Below, one piece after another: positions 1 to 7,444 of a stretch of 64,000 nucleotides of DNA. The notes beneath the pieces are model-generated. The model saw only the letters and a program-made list of their open reading frames with translations, did no database searches and was not told where the DNA came from. The stretch is from Mycobacterium kyorinense (GTDB lineage Bacteria; Actinomycetota; Actinomycetes; Mycobacteriales; Mycobacteriaceae). The position numbers and the translations under genes were made by a program. Location: positions 1 through 64,000 of the forward strand of contig NZ_LQPE01000176.1 in the NCBI RefSeq assembly GCF_002101735.1. The letters run 5' to 3'. Every line of letters begins with the position of its first letter. The stretch's first letter is position 1.

Positions 1-156
1 TGCCCCCGCCGCGTGATCGACAGCACCGCAGCCACATTCATGCGCAAAACTGGATACGACCCAGCCAGCCACTTAGCACAGGCGCGACTTTTTCAGGTCG
101 AAGTAGTTAGAAAGCGCGCCCGAAGAGATTCGAACTCCCAACCTTCTGATCCGTAG
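1..156 (+). CDS. possible 3' end of a truncated gene running into the att repeat
   Basis: An open frame enters from the left window edge and ends at a TAG (154-156) inside the 48-bp tRNA-derived repeat, giving about 51 residues. The last 14 or so residues are translated tRNA sequence, as happens when an integration event caps a gene. No family was recognised and no start is visible. It may equally be chance open frame in GC-rich DNA. Confidence 0.2.
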   Translation, partial: CPRRVIDSTAATFMRKTGYDPASHLAQARLFQVEVVRKRARRDSNSQPSDP

Positions 157-161
157 TCAGA
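114..161. repeat. attachment-site repeat, distal copy (tRNA-Arg 3' fragment)
   Basis: These 48 bp are identical to 5602-5649, the 3' part (anticodon arm to acceptor end) of the intact tRNA-Arg. Identity stops at 162 (c against t at 5650) and before 114 (a against g). A truncated tRNA 3' end in direct orientation with an intact tRNA, and an integrase remnant beside the intact copy, is the classic footprint of a tyrosine-integrase element. Confidence 0.9.
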
Positions 162-260
162 CCCGGTGTGTTTCTGGCTACCTCGCGATGTCTCGTCGAC
201 CGGCGCTGACCTGCGCAAACCCGCTCACGCTGTCTCGCAATGAATCGCGGTTTCTCGCAC

Positions 261-275
261 GAGTTGTCACAACTC
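261..275. promoter_or_regulatory. perfect 15-nt palindrome upstream of the cargo genes
   Basis: GAGTTGT-C-ACAACTC is a perfect 7+1+7 inverted repeat 77 bp upstream of the first cargo gene (352). The surrounding leader (162-351) has no gene. The symmetry and position suggest an operator for a dimeric regulator, but no regulator is encoded in the surviving element, so this is inference. Confidence 0.4.
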
Positions 276-351
276 TGACACAATTTCCGATCCCGCCGAC
301 GGTAGACACATTTACACTTCCGCGAACAACCCGACACAACAGGAGACGCCG

Positions 352-960
352 ATGAGCCGACCCGCGCCGCCCCCAGCCGATGAGCCGACCGGCGTAGCTA
401 CCGATCTGACGAATGCCTTTGCCAGCCAAGTCATCCCATCGACGCCCCTCGCCTACAGTGAAGGCGCGATCCTCAGCGACGCACTCGACTCTCGACCCTC
501 CCGGTGGCGATCACTGCATCCAGCACCGCTCGCCATGCTCGTCGTGGCGCTCGCCGCCGCCGTATCCTTCGGAGCCTTCATGTTGGGCCGGTGGACCGGC
601 CTGGCGCATGCGACCGCCAAACCCCCGGCAGCGTCCGCTGCGCCCACAGCTCCGACGCCGTCGGCCGATCAAGCGTTTTTGGCCGATCTCGCCCAGTACG
701 GGATCTCCGACTTCGGACACCCCGCCTTCAGCCAAATGTATGAAGCTCTCGCCCATTGGGCCCGCTTCCAGATATCTCCGCCGGACACGCAAAGGCTTCC
801 TTCGATGGCCAACCAGGTCACCGCCAACGTCGCCTACAACGTGCACGAGAACCCGGATGCGCCACAGCTCGCTTTCAGCCAGCAAGACAGCGAAAACCTC
901 GTCAGGGCAGGCATTCATGCTTACTGCCCCCAGTTCGACCACCTGCTCCCCCCGAAGTGA
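352..960 (+). CDS. membrane-anchored DUF732-like exported protein
   Basis: 202 residues. The hydrophilic N-terminus (about 1-58) is followed by one transmembrane segment (about 59-82, PLAMLVVALAAAVSFGAFML), then an Ala/Pro/Thr linker and a C-terminal domain (about 100-202) starting FLADLAQYGISDF and ending AGIHAYCPQF. That pattern, with the final Tyr-Cys-Pro, resembles mycobacterial DUF732 proteins, small exported domains of unknown function. The start has a good ribosome site (aggaga, 6 nt upstream). It is the first gene of the element's plus-strand cargo; the next ORF begins 11 nt after its stop. Confidence 0.75.
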   Translation: MSRPAPPPADEPTGVATDLTNAFASQVIPSTPLAYSEGAILSDALDSRPSRWRSLHPAPLAMLVVALAAAVSFGAFMLGRWTGLAHATAKPPAASAAPTAPTPSADQAFLADLAQYGISDFGHPAFSQMYEALAHWARFQISPPDTQRLPSMANQVTANVAYNVHENPDAPQLAFSQQDSENLVRAGIHAYCPQFDHLLPPK

Positions 961-971
961 AGGCCACAGTT

Positions 972-1214
972 ATGAGAACCGTAATTCTGCTTGCAGCCGC
1001 CGCAGCAACGGCGCTAAGCATCGCCGCCGCTCCCGCGACGCACGCTGCGCCCCGTTGCCTGTTCCAGGGTGACTGGAACTGCGAAGGTCCACCGCAATGG
1101 AACGGGCCCGGCTTGAACACCTGGGATGTGCCCGGCACCTACGGCGGCTGGACCACCAACCCGCTGATCTGCGACCCCATCACGTATCGCTGCCAGCAGT
1201 ACGTGACGCCGTGA
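972..1214 (+). CDS. small secreted protein with signal peptide
   Basis: 80 residues. An N-terminal signal peptide (MRTVILLAAAAATALSIAAA) ends in a likely ATHA/AP cleavage site. The mature part of about 53 residues contains four cysteines and is rich in Trp, Gly and Pro, which suggests two disulfides. The ATG at 972 was chosen because it starts exactly at the signal peptide; the longer upstream frame overlaps the previous gene. Function unknown. Confidence 0.7.
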   Translation: MRTVILLAAAAATALSIAAAPATHAAPRCLFQGDWNCEGPPQWNGPGLNTWDVPGTYGGWTTNPLICDPITYRCQQYVTP

Positions 1215-1269
1215 ACAATCCTGCGAAATCCCAAGCAGCCCAACTAAACCCAACTACACAGGAGACGCC

Positions 1270-1839
1270 ATGACCCACCCCACCCCGCCGCCCGGCTGGT
1301 ATCCCGACCCATCCGGTAGCGGCCAGCGCTATTTCGACGGCAGACAGTGGACCGATCTTCCGCCCCCGCCGCCAGCGCAGCCGTCGGTCGTCATCAACAA
1401 CAATGTCGGTGCGTCAGCGCCGGCCGTGGTGGTAACCAACGGGCCCAACCATGGCCTGCATCTGGCCTTGACTCTGCTCACGTGCGGCATGTGGCTGCCG
1501 ATATGGCTGATCGTCGCGATCGTGGGTCATCGACGGGTGCAGGTCGGTGGGGGGTCGGGCGGATCGCATACTGCGATGGTCGTCGGCGCAGTGGTCGGTG
1601 TCCTGTTCCTGCTGGGACTGGCGGCCTCGCACTTCGCCGCGTTCGTCGGGCTGGCCGTCCTCGGAGGTTTGGGTTTCCTCGGCTATTGGGCCTATCAGCG
1701 TGGCGTCGATCGGCGTGCCGAGCAGGCCAGGATCGCCGCCCGGGCCGACGCCGAGCACCAGGCATGGATGCGCGGCAACCCGGCAGGCACCTACGGCCTG
1801 TACCCGCCTGTGCCACCCCCGGATAATCCGCAGCAATGA
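1270..1839 (+). CDS. DUF2510 membrane protein
   Basis: 189 residues. The N-terminus has the DUF2510 signature (GWYPDP..G.RYFDG..WT), typical of actinobacterial membrane proteins of unknown function. A Pro-rich stretch follows, then hydrophobic segments at about 66-86 and 100-140 and a basic, Ala-rich C-terminal part. The ribosome site and spacing (aggagacgcc-ATG) are nearly identical to those of the gene at 352, suggesting shared ancestry of the leaders. It lies in the element's cargo. Confidence 0.75.
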   Translation: MTHPTPPPGWYPDPSGSGQRYFDGRQWTDLPPPPPAQPSVVINNNVGASAPAVVVTNGPNHGLHLALTLLTCGMWLPIWLIVAIVGHRRVQVGGGSGGSHTAMVVGAVVGVLFLLGLAASHFAAFVGLAVLGGLGFLGYWAYQRGVDRRAEQARIAARADAEHQAWMRGNPAGTYGLYPPVPPPDNPQQ

Positions 1840-1898
1840 GCGACAGGTCACCGTGGGCGACGGCCAACGGACGGCCGGCCATGAGCAGAGGACACGCC

Positions 1899-2192
1899 AT
1901 GAAGAAGTTCGCCACAGGGTTGGCCGTAGTCGCCGCGGCGTGCGCGCTGGCCGCGCCCGCTCACGCCGACGATCAGTCCTACCTTGACGGTCTCGCAGCG
2001 GAAGGCGTTCTGATCAACCCGCTGAACAGCCAAGCGTTCCTGCTGCAACGAGGCGACTACGCGTGCCGCCTGCTCCGCGCCGGGGTGCCGCCCGACCAGG
2101 TGCCGGCACAGCTGGGCTTCAACGGCTGGATGTGGAACGCGCGAATCACGGAAGTCGCGCAGCGCGAGCTGTGCCCGGAGACGCTGCGATGA
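1899..2192 (+). CDS. secreted DUF732-family protein
   Basis: 97 residues. A signal peptide (MKKFATGLAVVAAACALAAPAHA, probable cut after AHA) precedes a mature domain containing SYLDGLAAEGV, YACRLLRAG and a terminal ELCPETLR, which matches the DUF732 layout with its two conserved cysteines. The ATG at 1899 was preferred over upstream 1836 because it begins the signal peptide and has an agagga site. The stop overlaps the next start by four bases (ATGA), so the two are translationally coupled. Confidence 0.8.
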   Translation: MKKFATGLAVVAAACALAAPAHADDQSYLDGLAAEGVLINPLNSQAFLLQRGDYACRLLRAGVPPDQVPAQLGFNGWMWNARITEVAQRELCPETLR

Positions 2193-2494
2193 AACAGCTT
2201 GCCGCGGCTCTGGCCCTGCTTGTGGCGGCGTTCGCGCTGGCCACACCCGCCCGCGCCGACGTGAACAACGCCGCCAGACACTGGACCGCGATCGACGTGT
2301 GCAATGACATCAAGGAGCAACCGAACCTTGGCGGCGTGGCGCAGGCGTCAATCAACGTCTCGGTCGGCAACTTTGGATGGCGGGGCGAGGAACAGACCCC
2401 GGAGACCAAAAAGAAGGTCGCGCAGTATGTGCAGGCGTCAGTCGACCAGCGCTGCCCGCAGTACAGCTCGATGGTTCATGACGTGTTGAGCTGA
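2189..2494 (+). CDS. secreted DUF732-like protein
   Basis: 101 residues. The signal peptide ends in ATPARA/DV; the mature domain has one Cys near its start (DVCNDI) and one near its end (DQRCPQY). It looks like a diverged paralogue of the gene at 1899 and overlaps it by ATGA. A GC-rich hairpin follows its stop, so this is probably the end of the first cargo operon. Function unknown. Confidence 0.75.
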   Translation: MKQLAAALALLVAAFALATPARADVNNAARHWTAIDVCNDIKEQPNLGGVAQASINVSVGNFGWRGEEQTPETKKKVAQYVQASVDQRCPQYSSMVHDVLS

Positions 2495-2508
2495 ACGAAC
2501 GAAAAGAA

Positions 2509-2561
2509 GCCCCGGCCGTCTCGGAGCCCGAAGGGTTGTGGCTCAACGAGGCGGCCGGGGC
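2509..2561 (+). terminator. GC-rich hairpin, possible terminator
   Basis: Arms GCCCCGGCCG (2509-2518) and CGGCCGGGGC (2552-2561) are perfectly complementary and extend inward by three more pairs, with a loop of about 27 nt. It lies between the cargo gene ending at 2494 and the next start at 2580. There is no T-tract, which is common for mycobacterial terminators; a structured leader of the downstream genes is the alternative. Confidence 0.45.
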
Positions 2562-2579
2562 GGCATAAGGTAGGTCGTC

Positions 2580-2900
2580 ATGACCGGTGGGTTGCCGGGA
2601 ATCAAGGCTGAGGCGCAGAAGGTTGCCGCCAACATCGGGGAGGCGGCGCGGCGTTACGCCGAAACCGACGCCGCGATCGCCGCCAAGATCAGGCGGCTGG
2701 TGTTTCCGGCCCTTGACGACGAGCCGGGCCAGGGCCACATTCAAGGCGTCGGCTTTCGACCGGCGCCACGGGGGCCGATCACCTGGTGCCTGCAGCCGGG
2801 GCGTGCCGAAGGTAAATGGCGGTGCTCGGTGCTCTATCCCGACGGCCACATCGACATCTACTGGAGCTGGACCGACGACACAGGAGGGTCGCTGCCATGA
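2580..2900 (+). CDS. hypothetical protein
   Basis: 106 residues, not recognised. The N-terminal half looks like an Ala-rich amphipathic helix (AEAQKVAANIGEAARRYAETDAAIAAKIRRL). The C-terminal half looks like a small beta-rich domain with several Trp (WCLQPG, WRCSVLYPDG, YWSWTDD). There is no signal peptide or membrane segment. The ribosome site is aaggtagg. Its stop overlaps the next gene by ATGA, so the two products probably work together. Confidence 0.6.
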   Translation: MTGGLPGIKAEAQKVAANIGEAARRYAETDAAIAAKIRRLVFPALDDEPGQGHIQGVGFRPAPRGPITWCLQPGRAEGKWRCSVLYPDGHIDIYWSWTDDTGGSLP

Positions 2901-3316
2901 CCGTGCTACCCGACTACGAGCCGCCCGAAGAACTGATATCCTGGGCGTTTCACTTCGAGCCGCAGATCGGCCGAGATGGCGACGGATGGGTGGCCCACTA
3001 CCCCGGCGCGACCTGGACCGTGCGCGGCGCGAGTGAGGCCGAAGCTCTGGACAAGCTCAAGGACGAGTACGCCCGCCGGCAAGGCTCCGGTCAATTCGAC
3101 CTGGCCGATTCCGACGCGGTGATGCTGGCACATCTGCGCGAACCGATCCCGGGCGTGTATGCGATGCCCAACGATCTGTACCGCGAGCTGCGCGACCGCG
3201 GGGCTGATCAGGCTGAGTTTCGCCGCGTGTTCGCCGAATGCGAGGCTCGGCGTGCCAACGGTGAAAGCTACACGCTGGCCGACTGGCTAGCCGAGCACCC
3301 GACAGGGGACGGCTAG
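2897..3316 (+). CDS. hypothetical protein with HicB-like N-terminal motif
   Basis: 139 residues. The N-terminal part (about 15-60: GRDGDGWVAHYPGATWTVRG, then ASEAEALDKLKDEYARR) resembles the strand-strand-helix of HicB-type antitoxins or partial-HicB domains. The C-terminal half is helical and charged. The start at 2897 overlaps the previous stop and has a gga ggg ribosome site. No HicA-like toxin is evident; the upstream 106-residue partner does not look like HicA. The HicB relation is only a visual impression. Confidence 0.55.
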   Translation: MTVLPDYEPPEELISWAFHFEPQIGRDGDGWVAHYPGATWTVRGASEAEALDKLKDEYARRQGSGQFDLADSDAVMLAHLREPIPGVYAMPNDLYRELRDRGADQAEFRRVFAECEARRANGESYTLADWLAEHPTGDG

Positions 3317-3331
3317 CCGAACGACCCCGGG

Positions 3332-4336
3332 TTAGGCCGTCGCGAGTTTGTTCGACTTGGTCCGGTTGCACCGCCAGCACAGAGTCTGCAGATTCTCCGG
3401 CGTGGACAAGCCTCCCTTAGAGACCGGGATGACGTGATCGACCTCGAGAAGCAGATGAGGCTCCGCCGCGACCGACACCGAGCACGACCGGCATGTGTGG
3501 TTGTCACGGGACTTGATGAAGTTGCGCAGCTTCGACGTCATCAACGCGCGCTGGCCGGCCACCGTCTTCCGGAACCGAATCTTCTGCGACATCGTTTCGA
3601 TCAGCGCGTCGATCGTCGGGGTGTTCAACGTGACGGTGGTTTTCTGGCCACTGTTCCCGCCGGCGCTGACGTACTCGAAGACATACACGGGGTAGGGAAC
3701 GCTAATCGGTGACAGCTTGACCCCGACATGCTTCATGAAATCGTCCGCGTAATGCTTCAAGATGAAGGCCGGCGGATCGAACGACTCGGTGATGCTGGCT
3801 TCGCGCTGCTCGAGGTTGCTGATCGCATCTTCGAGTCGTGCGATGTCCTCACCCAGCTTCTCCACGTCGGCAAGGCTGGCCTCGTCAGCCTTGATGCCGA
3901 AGTACTTCATCACATACTTCACAGGGGCAGCCTTGGCGTTGCGGACGACCTGCAACGAGCAGTTATGTACGTTCGGCGCCTCATAGTTCGCGATGTTCCG
4001 GTCCCGGCGGTACTTGTGCTGGCTGGTGTTCTGAAACGTTGCCAGATACGCGTGCTTGCCCGTGGCCGACGATCCAAGGCTGAACGATCCGCGGCTGCGG
4101 ATCTCCGCCACGTAGTCGGCGATTTCGTTGTGCTCAGCGACCACCGCGGCGACTTCGTTCTTGTGCGCCAGGAACTTCTCGCTGGCGAAGTATCGCTCCT
4201 TGAGGGCATACCGGCCAACCCGATAAAGGATCCACGCCGCGAGCGCGATACCGCCGACCACCAGAGCGACTTTCCAGATCGCCCGAATGATCACGATCAC
4301 CAGGCCAACAACAAAGAGCACCGCGAGAAACTGCAT
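3332..4336 (-). CDS. membrane-anchored HNH endonuclease
   Basis: 334 residues. It has one or two N-terminal transmembrane segments (QFLAVLFVVGLVIVII and VALVVGGIALAAWILY), a central region with a predicted coiled coil (about 165-190, VEKLGEDIARLEDAISNLEQ) and a beta-rich middle. The C-terminal HNH nuclease domain (about 275-334) has CRSC, DHVIPVSKGG, ENLQTLC and CWRC, so the zinc-binding cysteines and the catalytic DH are present. ATG 4336 is favoured over TTG 4351 because GGGAG precedes it. It is the only minus-strand cargo gene. A defence role is possible but unproven. Confidence 0.8.
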   Translation of the reverse strand: MQFLAVLFVVGLVIVIIRAIWKVALVVGGIALAAWILYRVGRYALKERYFASEKFLAHKNEVAAVVAEHNEIADYVAEIRSRGSFSLGSSATGKHAYLATFQNTSQHKYRRDRNIANYEAPNVHNCSLQVVRNAKAAPVKYVMKYFGIKADEASLADVEKLGEDIARLEDAISNLEQREASITESFDPPAFILKHYADDFMKHVGVKLSPISVPYPVYVFEYVSAGGNSGQKTTVTLNTPTIDALIETMSQKIRFRKTVAGQRALMTSKLRNFIKSRDNHTCRSCSVSVAAEPHLLLEVDHVIPVSKGGLSTPENLQTLCWRCNRTKSNKLATA

Positions 4337-4351
4337 GTCTATGGCTCCCAA

Positions 4352-5279
4352 GCTTCGAACCGAATGACGCCGCGTCTGCTGCTGGACAGATTGTGTTTTA
4401 TCACCTGCGAATGCGGCGCAGTACGAATCCGCCTAACATCGTCGGCGGGAGAGCCCACCTCAGGCGCACGCAGACAAATCGTCTTCAGCAGCTCGAGAGT
4501 CGCTGGCCAAGTCTCGGCTACCTCGAAAGGCCGTTATTTCCCTGGTGCTACGAGCCTGATATACCGGTCAACGGCCTCCGACAGGCTTTCGTTGTCCAGA
4601 ACCAGCGCGCAAGCGTCGGGTGATGATCGACCAGGCGGAAGAAATCCTCGGTGGTGACTTGGATCCCGATAAGCGCTTCGATCCGGAAGTTAGCAATGCC
4701 GCCTATGTCCAGTACCTCGCAGCCCGATTGTCCACACCGGTCCAAGGCGGCGAACCGGATCTGCACGCAGCAGTCGCACTCACTGAGGACGAGTACCGGC
4801 GGCCCGCGCAAGGTACTACCGCGAGTTCTCTGAAATGGTCGTGTTCGATGGCCATCTCCGGACCGTCGGAACCCCGGGCGTCGATGAGTACCGCGAGCGC
4901 CACTCGCCCAAGGAGGCGTTGAAGGCTGGGATGGCGCCGACGGCCGTCGGCCGCCGACGCCACTCGGATGCCAGCTAGTTGTCGCTGACGATCCGCAACC
5001 TACGGGCAGCATGCTCCGTGCGGTCGCGGCCGGCGCGGATCAGCCCGGGCACAGCTTCGACAGCGGCCAGCTCGTCCGGATACCAATCCCATCGGGAAGT
5101 TGGTCGATCGCCGCTTGGAGCGGATCGCGGTGTTCACGAATTGCGTGATGCTGTGTGGTTTGAGGTACGCGCGGTGTACCCTCAGGCATGGCTGCCCCTT
5201 CGCATGGTGGTCGGTCTACAGGATGCCCTGGCAGTGCAACGTCGGGGCATCCACTTTTCTCTGGTCAAACTGATTGGAT
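4352..5279. other. gene-poor, apparently decayed part of the element
   Basis: This stretch of about 930 bp has only short ORFs in competing frames with atypical composition. One plausible coding trace is annotated separately (4620-4978). The rest, up to the integrase remnant, probably holds the lost 5' part of the integrase and other decayed genes. No RNA gene or repeat was seen. Confidence 0.5.
4620..4978 (+). pseudogene. possible frameshifted hypothetical gene
   Basis: A frame from 4620 reads as plausible protein (IDQAEEILGGDLDPDKRF, then YVQYLAARLS and ALTEDEYRRPAQG) to about 4812. The plausible sequence then continues in another frame (ARYYREFSEMVVFDGHLR, DEYRERHSPKEALKAGM) to a TAG at 4976-4978. 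This suggests one ancestral gene of about 115 residues split by a frameshift. The family is not recognised. Confidence 0.35.
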
Positions 5280-5571
5280 CATCGTCGAGCGACATTGCCA
5301 AACGTTACGGCCGTATTCGAACGGCTGTTGTTACAAATCGGCGTAGGCCGGGGTTCCGCACATCCGGTTGCAGGATGCCCGGCACACCTGCGGCACCCTG
5401 ATGCACCACGACAACGTGCCCATCGCTGAGGTCGCCGCTTGGTTGGGCCACGCCGACAACGCGTTCACGATGCGCACCTATGTGCACTCCCAACCGGACG
5501 CTTTGGCCGGCGCGGCGCAGAGTTTGGCGCGGCTTGGCACAAGTCGACACAATCGCATAGGCAAGCAATGA
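5280..5571 (+). pseudogene. tyrosine integrase remnant (truncated, frameshifted)
   Basis: The final segment (5347-5571) encodes GVPHIRLQDARHTCGTLM, then VAAWLGHADNAFTMRTYVH. These are the C-terminal catalytic boxes of phage-type tyrosine recombinases, with the R-H pair, the second His (LGH) and the nucleophile Tyr. Just upstream, in another frame (5301-5346), PNVTAVFERLLLQIGV looks like the preceding helix, so a frameshift lies near 5345. The N-terminal and core regions are missing. It sits 30 bp from the tRNA att repeat, the usual place for int. Confidence 0.85.
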
Positions 5572-5601
5572 ATTCTGCGATGCATCTGAGCTATTAAATG
5601 G

Positions 5602-5649
5602 GCGCGCCCGAAGAGATTCGAACTCCCAACCTTCTGATCCGTAGTCAGA
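5602..5649. repeat. attachment-site repeat, proximal copy (within tRNA-Arg)
   Basis: These 48 bp are identical to 114-161. This copy is part of the complete tRNA-Arg gene, so the element restored a functional tRNA 3' end on integration. The element lies on the 3' side of the tRNA. Confidence 0.9.
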
Positions 5650-5675
5650 TGCTCTATCCGTTGAGCTACGGGCGC
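5603..5675 (-). tRNA. tRNA-Arg (anticodon ACG)
   Basis: The reverse complement folds as a 73-nt cloverleaf: acceptor GCGCCCG/CGGGCGC, D stem GCTC/GAGC, anticodon stem TCTGA/TCAGA around CTACGGA (anticodon ACG) and a T loop TTCGAAT. No CCA is encoded. It reads Arg CGN codons after A34 modification. Its 3' portion is the integration target of the element to the left. Confidence 0.95.
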
Positions 5676-5753
5676 CTGTGTTCACTTGTCGTCGTACCTC
5701 TGCGGCGACCCGCTTCGCCCGGCTGACGCCGCGCTCGCGATTCGCCTCGTTGG

Positions 5754-5841
5754 CGGAGGCGAGAGGATTTGAACCTCCGGTCCCCGGTAAGAGGACAACT
5801 CATTAGCAGTGAGTCCCATTCGGCCGCTCTGGCACGCCTCC
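5754..5841 (-). tRNA. tRNA-Ser (anticodon GCU)
   Basis: The reverse complement gives an 88-nt class II tRNA: acceptor GGAGGCG/CGCCTCC, anticodon loop CTGCTAA (anticodon GCT), a long variable arm and T loop TTCAAAT. It reads AGC/AGU. It lies 78 bp upstream of tRNA-Arg on the same strand, probably co-transcribed with it. Confidence 0.95.
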
Positions 5842-5927
5842 TTGGATTTCTGAGGGTACCGGACCCGACTTGGGCCCCGGAACCGCCGCGGAGCACAGCG
5901 TACAGCGCCCCCACATATGCTGTCTAA

Positions 5928-6977
5928 ATGCCCGCCCGCCTGCGCCCTGAGCTGGCCGAGGTGGCGCCCTACGTCGAGGGCAAGACGATCCCGGGCACGA
6001 TCAAGCTGGCCAGCAACGAGACGGTGCACGGGCCGCTGCCCAGCGTGCGCGCGGCCATCGCCGAGGCCGTCGACGACGTCAACCGCTACCCGGACAACCA
6101 CAACGTCGAGCTCCGGCTGCGGCTGGCGCAGCACCTGAGGGACTTTGCGCCGGAGCAGATCACCGTCGGCTGCGGGTCGGTGGCGCTGTGCCAGCGGCTC
6201 ATCCAGGCCACGGCGTCGGCCGGCGACGAGGTGCTCTACGGGTGGCGCAGCTTCGGGATGTATCCGCTGCAGGTGCGGGTTTGCGGCGCGGTGCCCGTCG
6301 AGGTTCCGCTGCGCGATCAGACGTACGACCTGTACGCCATGCTCGCCGCCGTCACCGACCGCACCCGGCTGATCTTCGTCTGCAACCCCAACAACCCGAC
6401 CTCCACGGTCGTCGACCCCGATGCGCTGACCCGGTTTGTCGAGGCGGTGCCGCCGGACATCCTGATCGCCATCGACGAGGCGTATGTGGAATACATCCGC
6501 GACGGCTTGCTGCCAGACAGCCTGGGGCTGGTCCGCTCGTATCCCAATGTTGTTGTGCTGCGGACGTTTTCGAAGGCCTACGGGCTGGCCGGGTTGCGGG
6601 TGGGTTACGCGGTCGGCGCCCCGGAGGTGATCGCCGCACTGGACAAGGTCGTGGTGCCCTTCACGTTGACCAACGTTTCGCAGGCGGCGGCGATGGCGTC
6701 GCTGGACGCGTCCGACGAGCTATTGGCACGCACGGACGCGGTGGTCGCCGAACGGGAGCGGGTTTCTCACGCCTTGCGCGACGCCGGTTTCACGCTGCCG
6801 CGCTCGCAGGCCAACTTCGTCTGGCTGCCGCTGGCCGAGCGCACAGCGGATTTCGTGGAACAGGCGGCTGAGGCTCGAATCGTGGTGCGGCCGTTCGCAG
6901 GTGACGGTGTGCGGGTCACGATCGGCGCGCCGGAGGAGAACGACGCCCTGTTGAGGTTCGCGAAAGGATGGATTTGA
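5928..6977 (+). CDS. hisC2: histidinol-phosphate/aromatic aminotransferase HisC2
   Basis: 349 residues, the usual size for class I/II PLP aminotransferases of the HisC family. Visible motifs are KLASNE near the N-terminus, CNPNNPTS, DEAYVEY and TFSKAYGLAGLRVGYA with the PLP lysine at residue 216. It matches M. tuberculosis Rv3772 (annotated hisC2/pat, aromatic or histidinol-phosphate transamination) in order and sequence. Its stop overlaps the next ATG (TGATG). It is the first chromosomal gene after the two tRNAs. Confidence 0.9.
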   Translation: MPARLRPELAEVAPYVEGKTIPGTIKLASNETVHGPLPSVRAAIAEAVDDVNRYPDNHNVELRLRLAQHLRDFAPEQITVGCGSVALCQRLIQATASAGDEVLYGWRSFGMYPLQVRVCGAVPVEVPLRDQTYDLYAMLAAVTDRTRLIFVCNPNNPTSTVVDPDALTRFVEAVPPDILIAIDEAYVEYIRDGLLPDSLGLVRSYPNVVVLRTFSKAYGLAGLRVGYAVGAPEVIAALDKVVVPFTLTNVSQAAAMASLDASDELLARTDAVVAERERVSHALRDAGFTLPRSQANFVWLPLAERTADFVEQAAEARIVVRPFAGDGVRVTIGAPEENDALLRFAKGWI

Positions 6978-7444
6978 TGAGCGACGAGTTGGCCCGCAAG
7001 AAGTTCACCGAATTCAAGGAACGCACCGGCGCTATCGCCGACGCCGAACTCGACGACTACTGGGCGAGCCTGCCGCCGGCCACCATCGACGGCATGCTCG
7101 GCGAGTGGAAGGGCGGCGAATTCGTCACCGGCCACCGGATGAACGGCCAACTGGAAAAGTCCCGCTGGTTCGGCAAGACCTTCAACTCGGTGACCGATGT
7201 GCAGCCGCTGGTGTGTCTGGACGACGAAGGCAACCGGTTCTCCAACGTCAAGATGGGCAAGGGCGAAGCGAGCCTGTGGCTCGAGGAGTTCCGCGGCGAG
7301 GTGACCGCGACCATGGTCTACGACGGCCAGCCCGTGCACGACCACTTCAAGCGGATCGACGACAACGCCGTGATGGGCATCATGAACGGCAAGGGCGTCG
7401 TCGACAACGGCCGGTACTTCTACTTCTACCTCGAGCGAGTCTAG
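6977..7444 (+). CDS. GXWXG / DUF4334 domain protein
   Basis: 155 residues. The N-terminal half carries a GXWXG motif (MLGEWKGGEFVTGH) and the C-terminal half resembles DUF4334 (MVYDGQPVHDHFK, then DNGRYFYFYLERV). Such proteins are soluble and of unknown function. ATG 6977 overlaps the hisC2 stop and has AAAGGA upstream; ATG 6968 is the alternative. It ends tail-to-tail with the next gene with a 4-nt overlap. Confidence 0.8.
   Translation: MSDELARKKFTEFKERTGAIADAELDDYWASLPPATIDGMLGEWKGGEFVTGHRMNGQLEKSRWFGKTFNSVTDVQPLVCLDDEGNRFSNVKMGKGEASLWLEEFRGEVTATMVYDGQPVHDHFKRIDDNAVMGIMNGKGVVDNGRYFYFYLERV

Larger units (their letters stand above)
114..5649. mobile_element. decayed integrative element in tRNA-Arg(ACG)
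   Basis: The element is about 5.5 kb and is bounded by 48-bp direct repeats (114-161 and 5602-5649). Next to the tRNA lies a broken tyrosine integrase (5280-5571), so it should not be self-mobile. Cargo: five small exported or membrane proteins (352-2494), two unknown proteins (2580-3316), an HNH nuclease (3332-4336) and about 900 bp without a convincing gene. No phage structural, replication or conjugation gene is visible. It could be a prophage remnant or a small genomic island. Confidence 0.85.

Noticed and set aside
4548..5012. 154-residue minus-strand ORF in the element
   Set aside because: No ribosome site, irregular composition, and the plus strand shows a more protein-like, though broken, frame.
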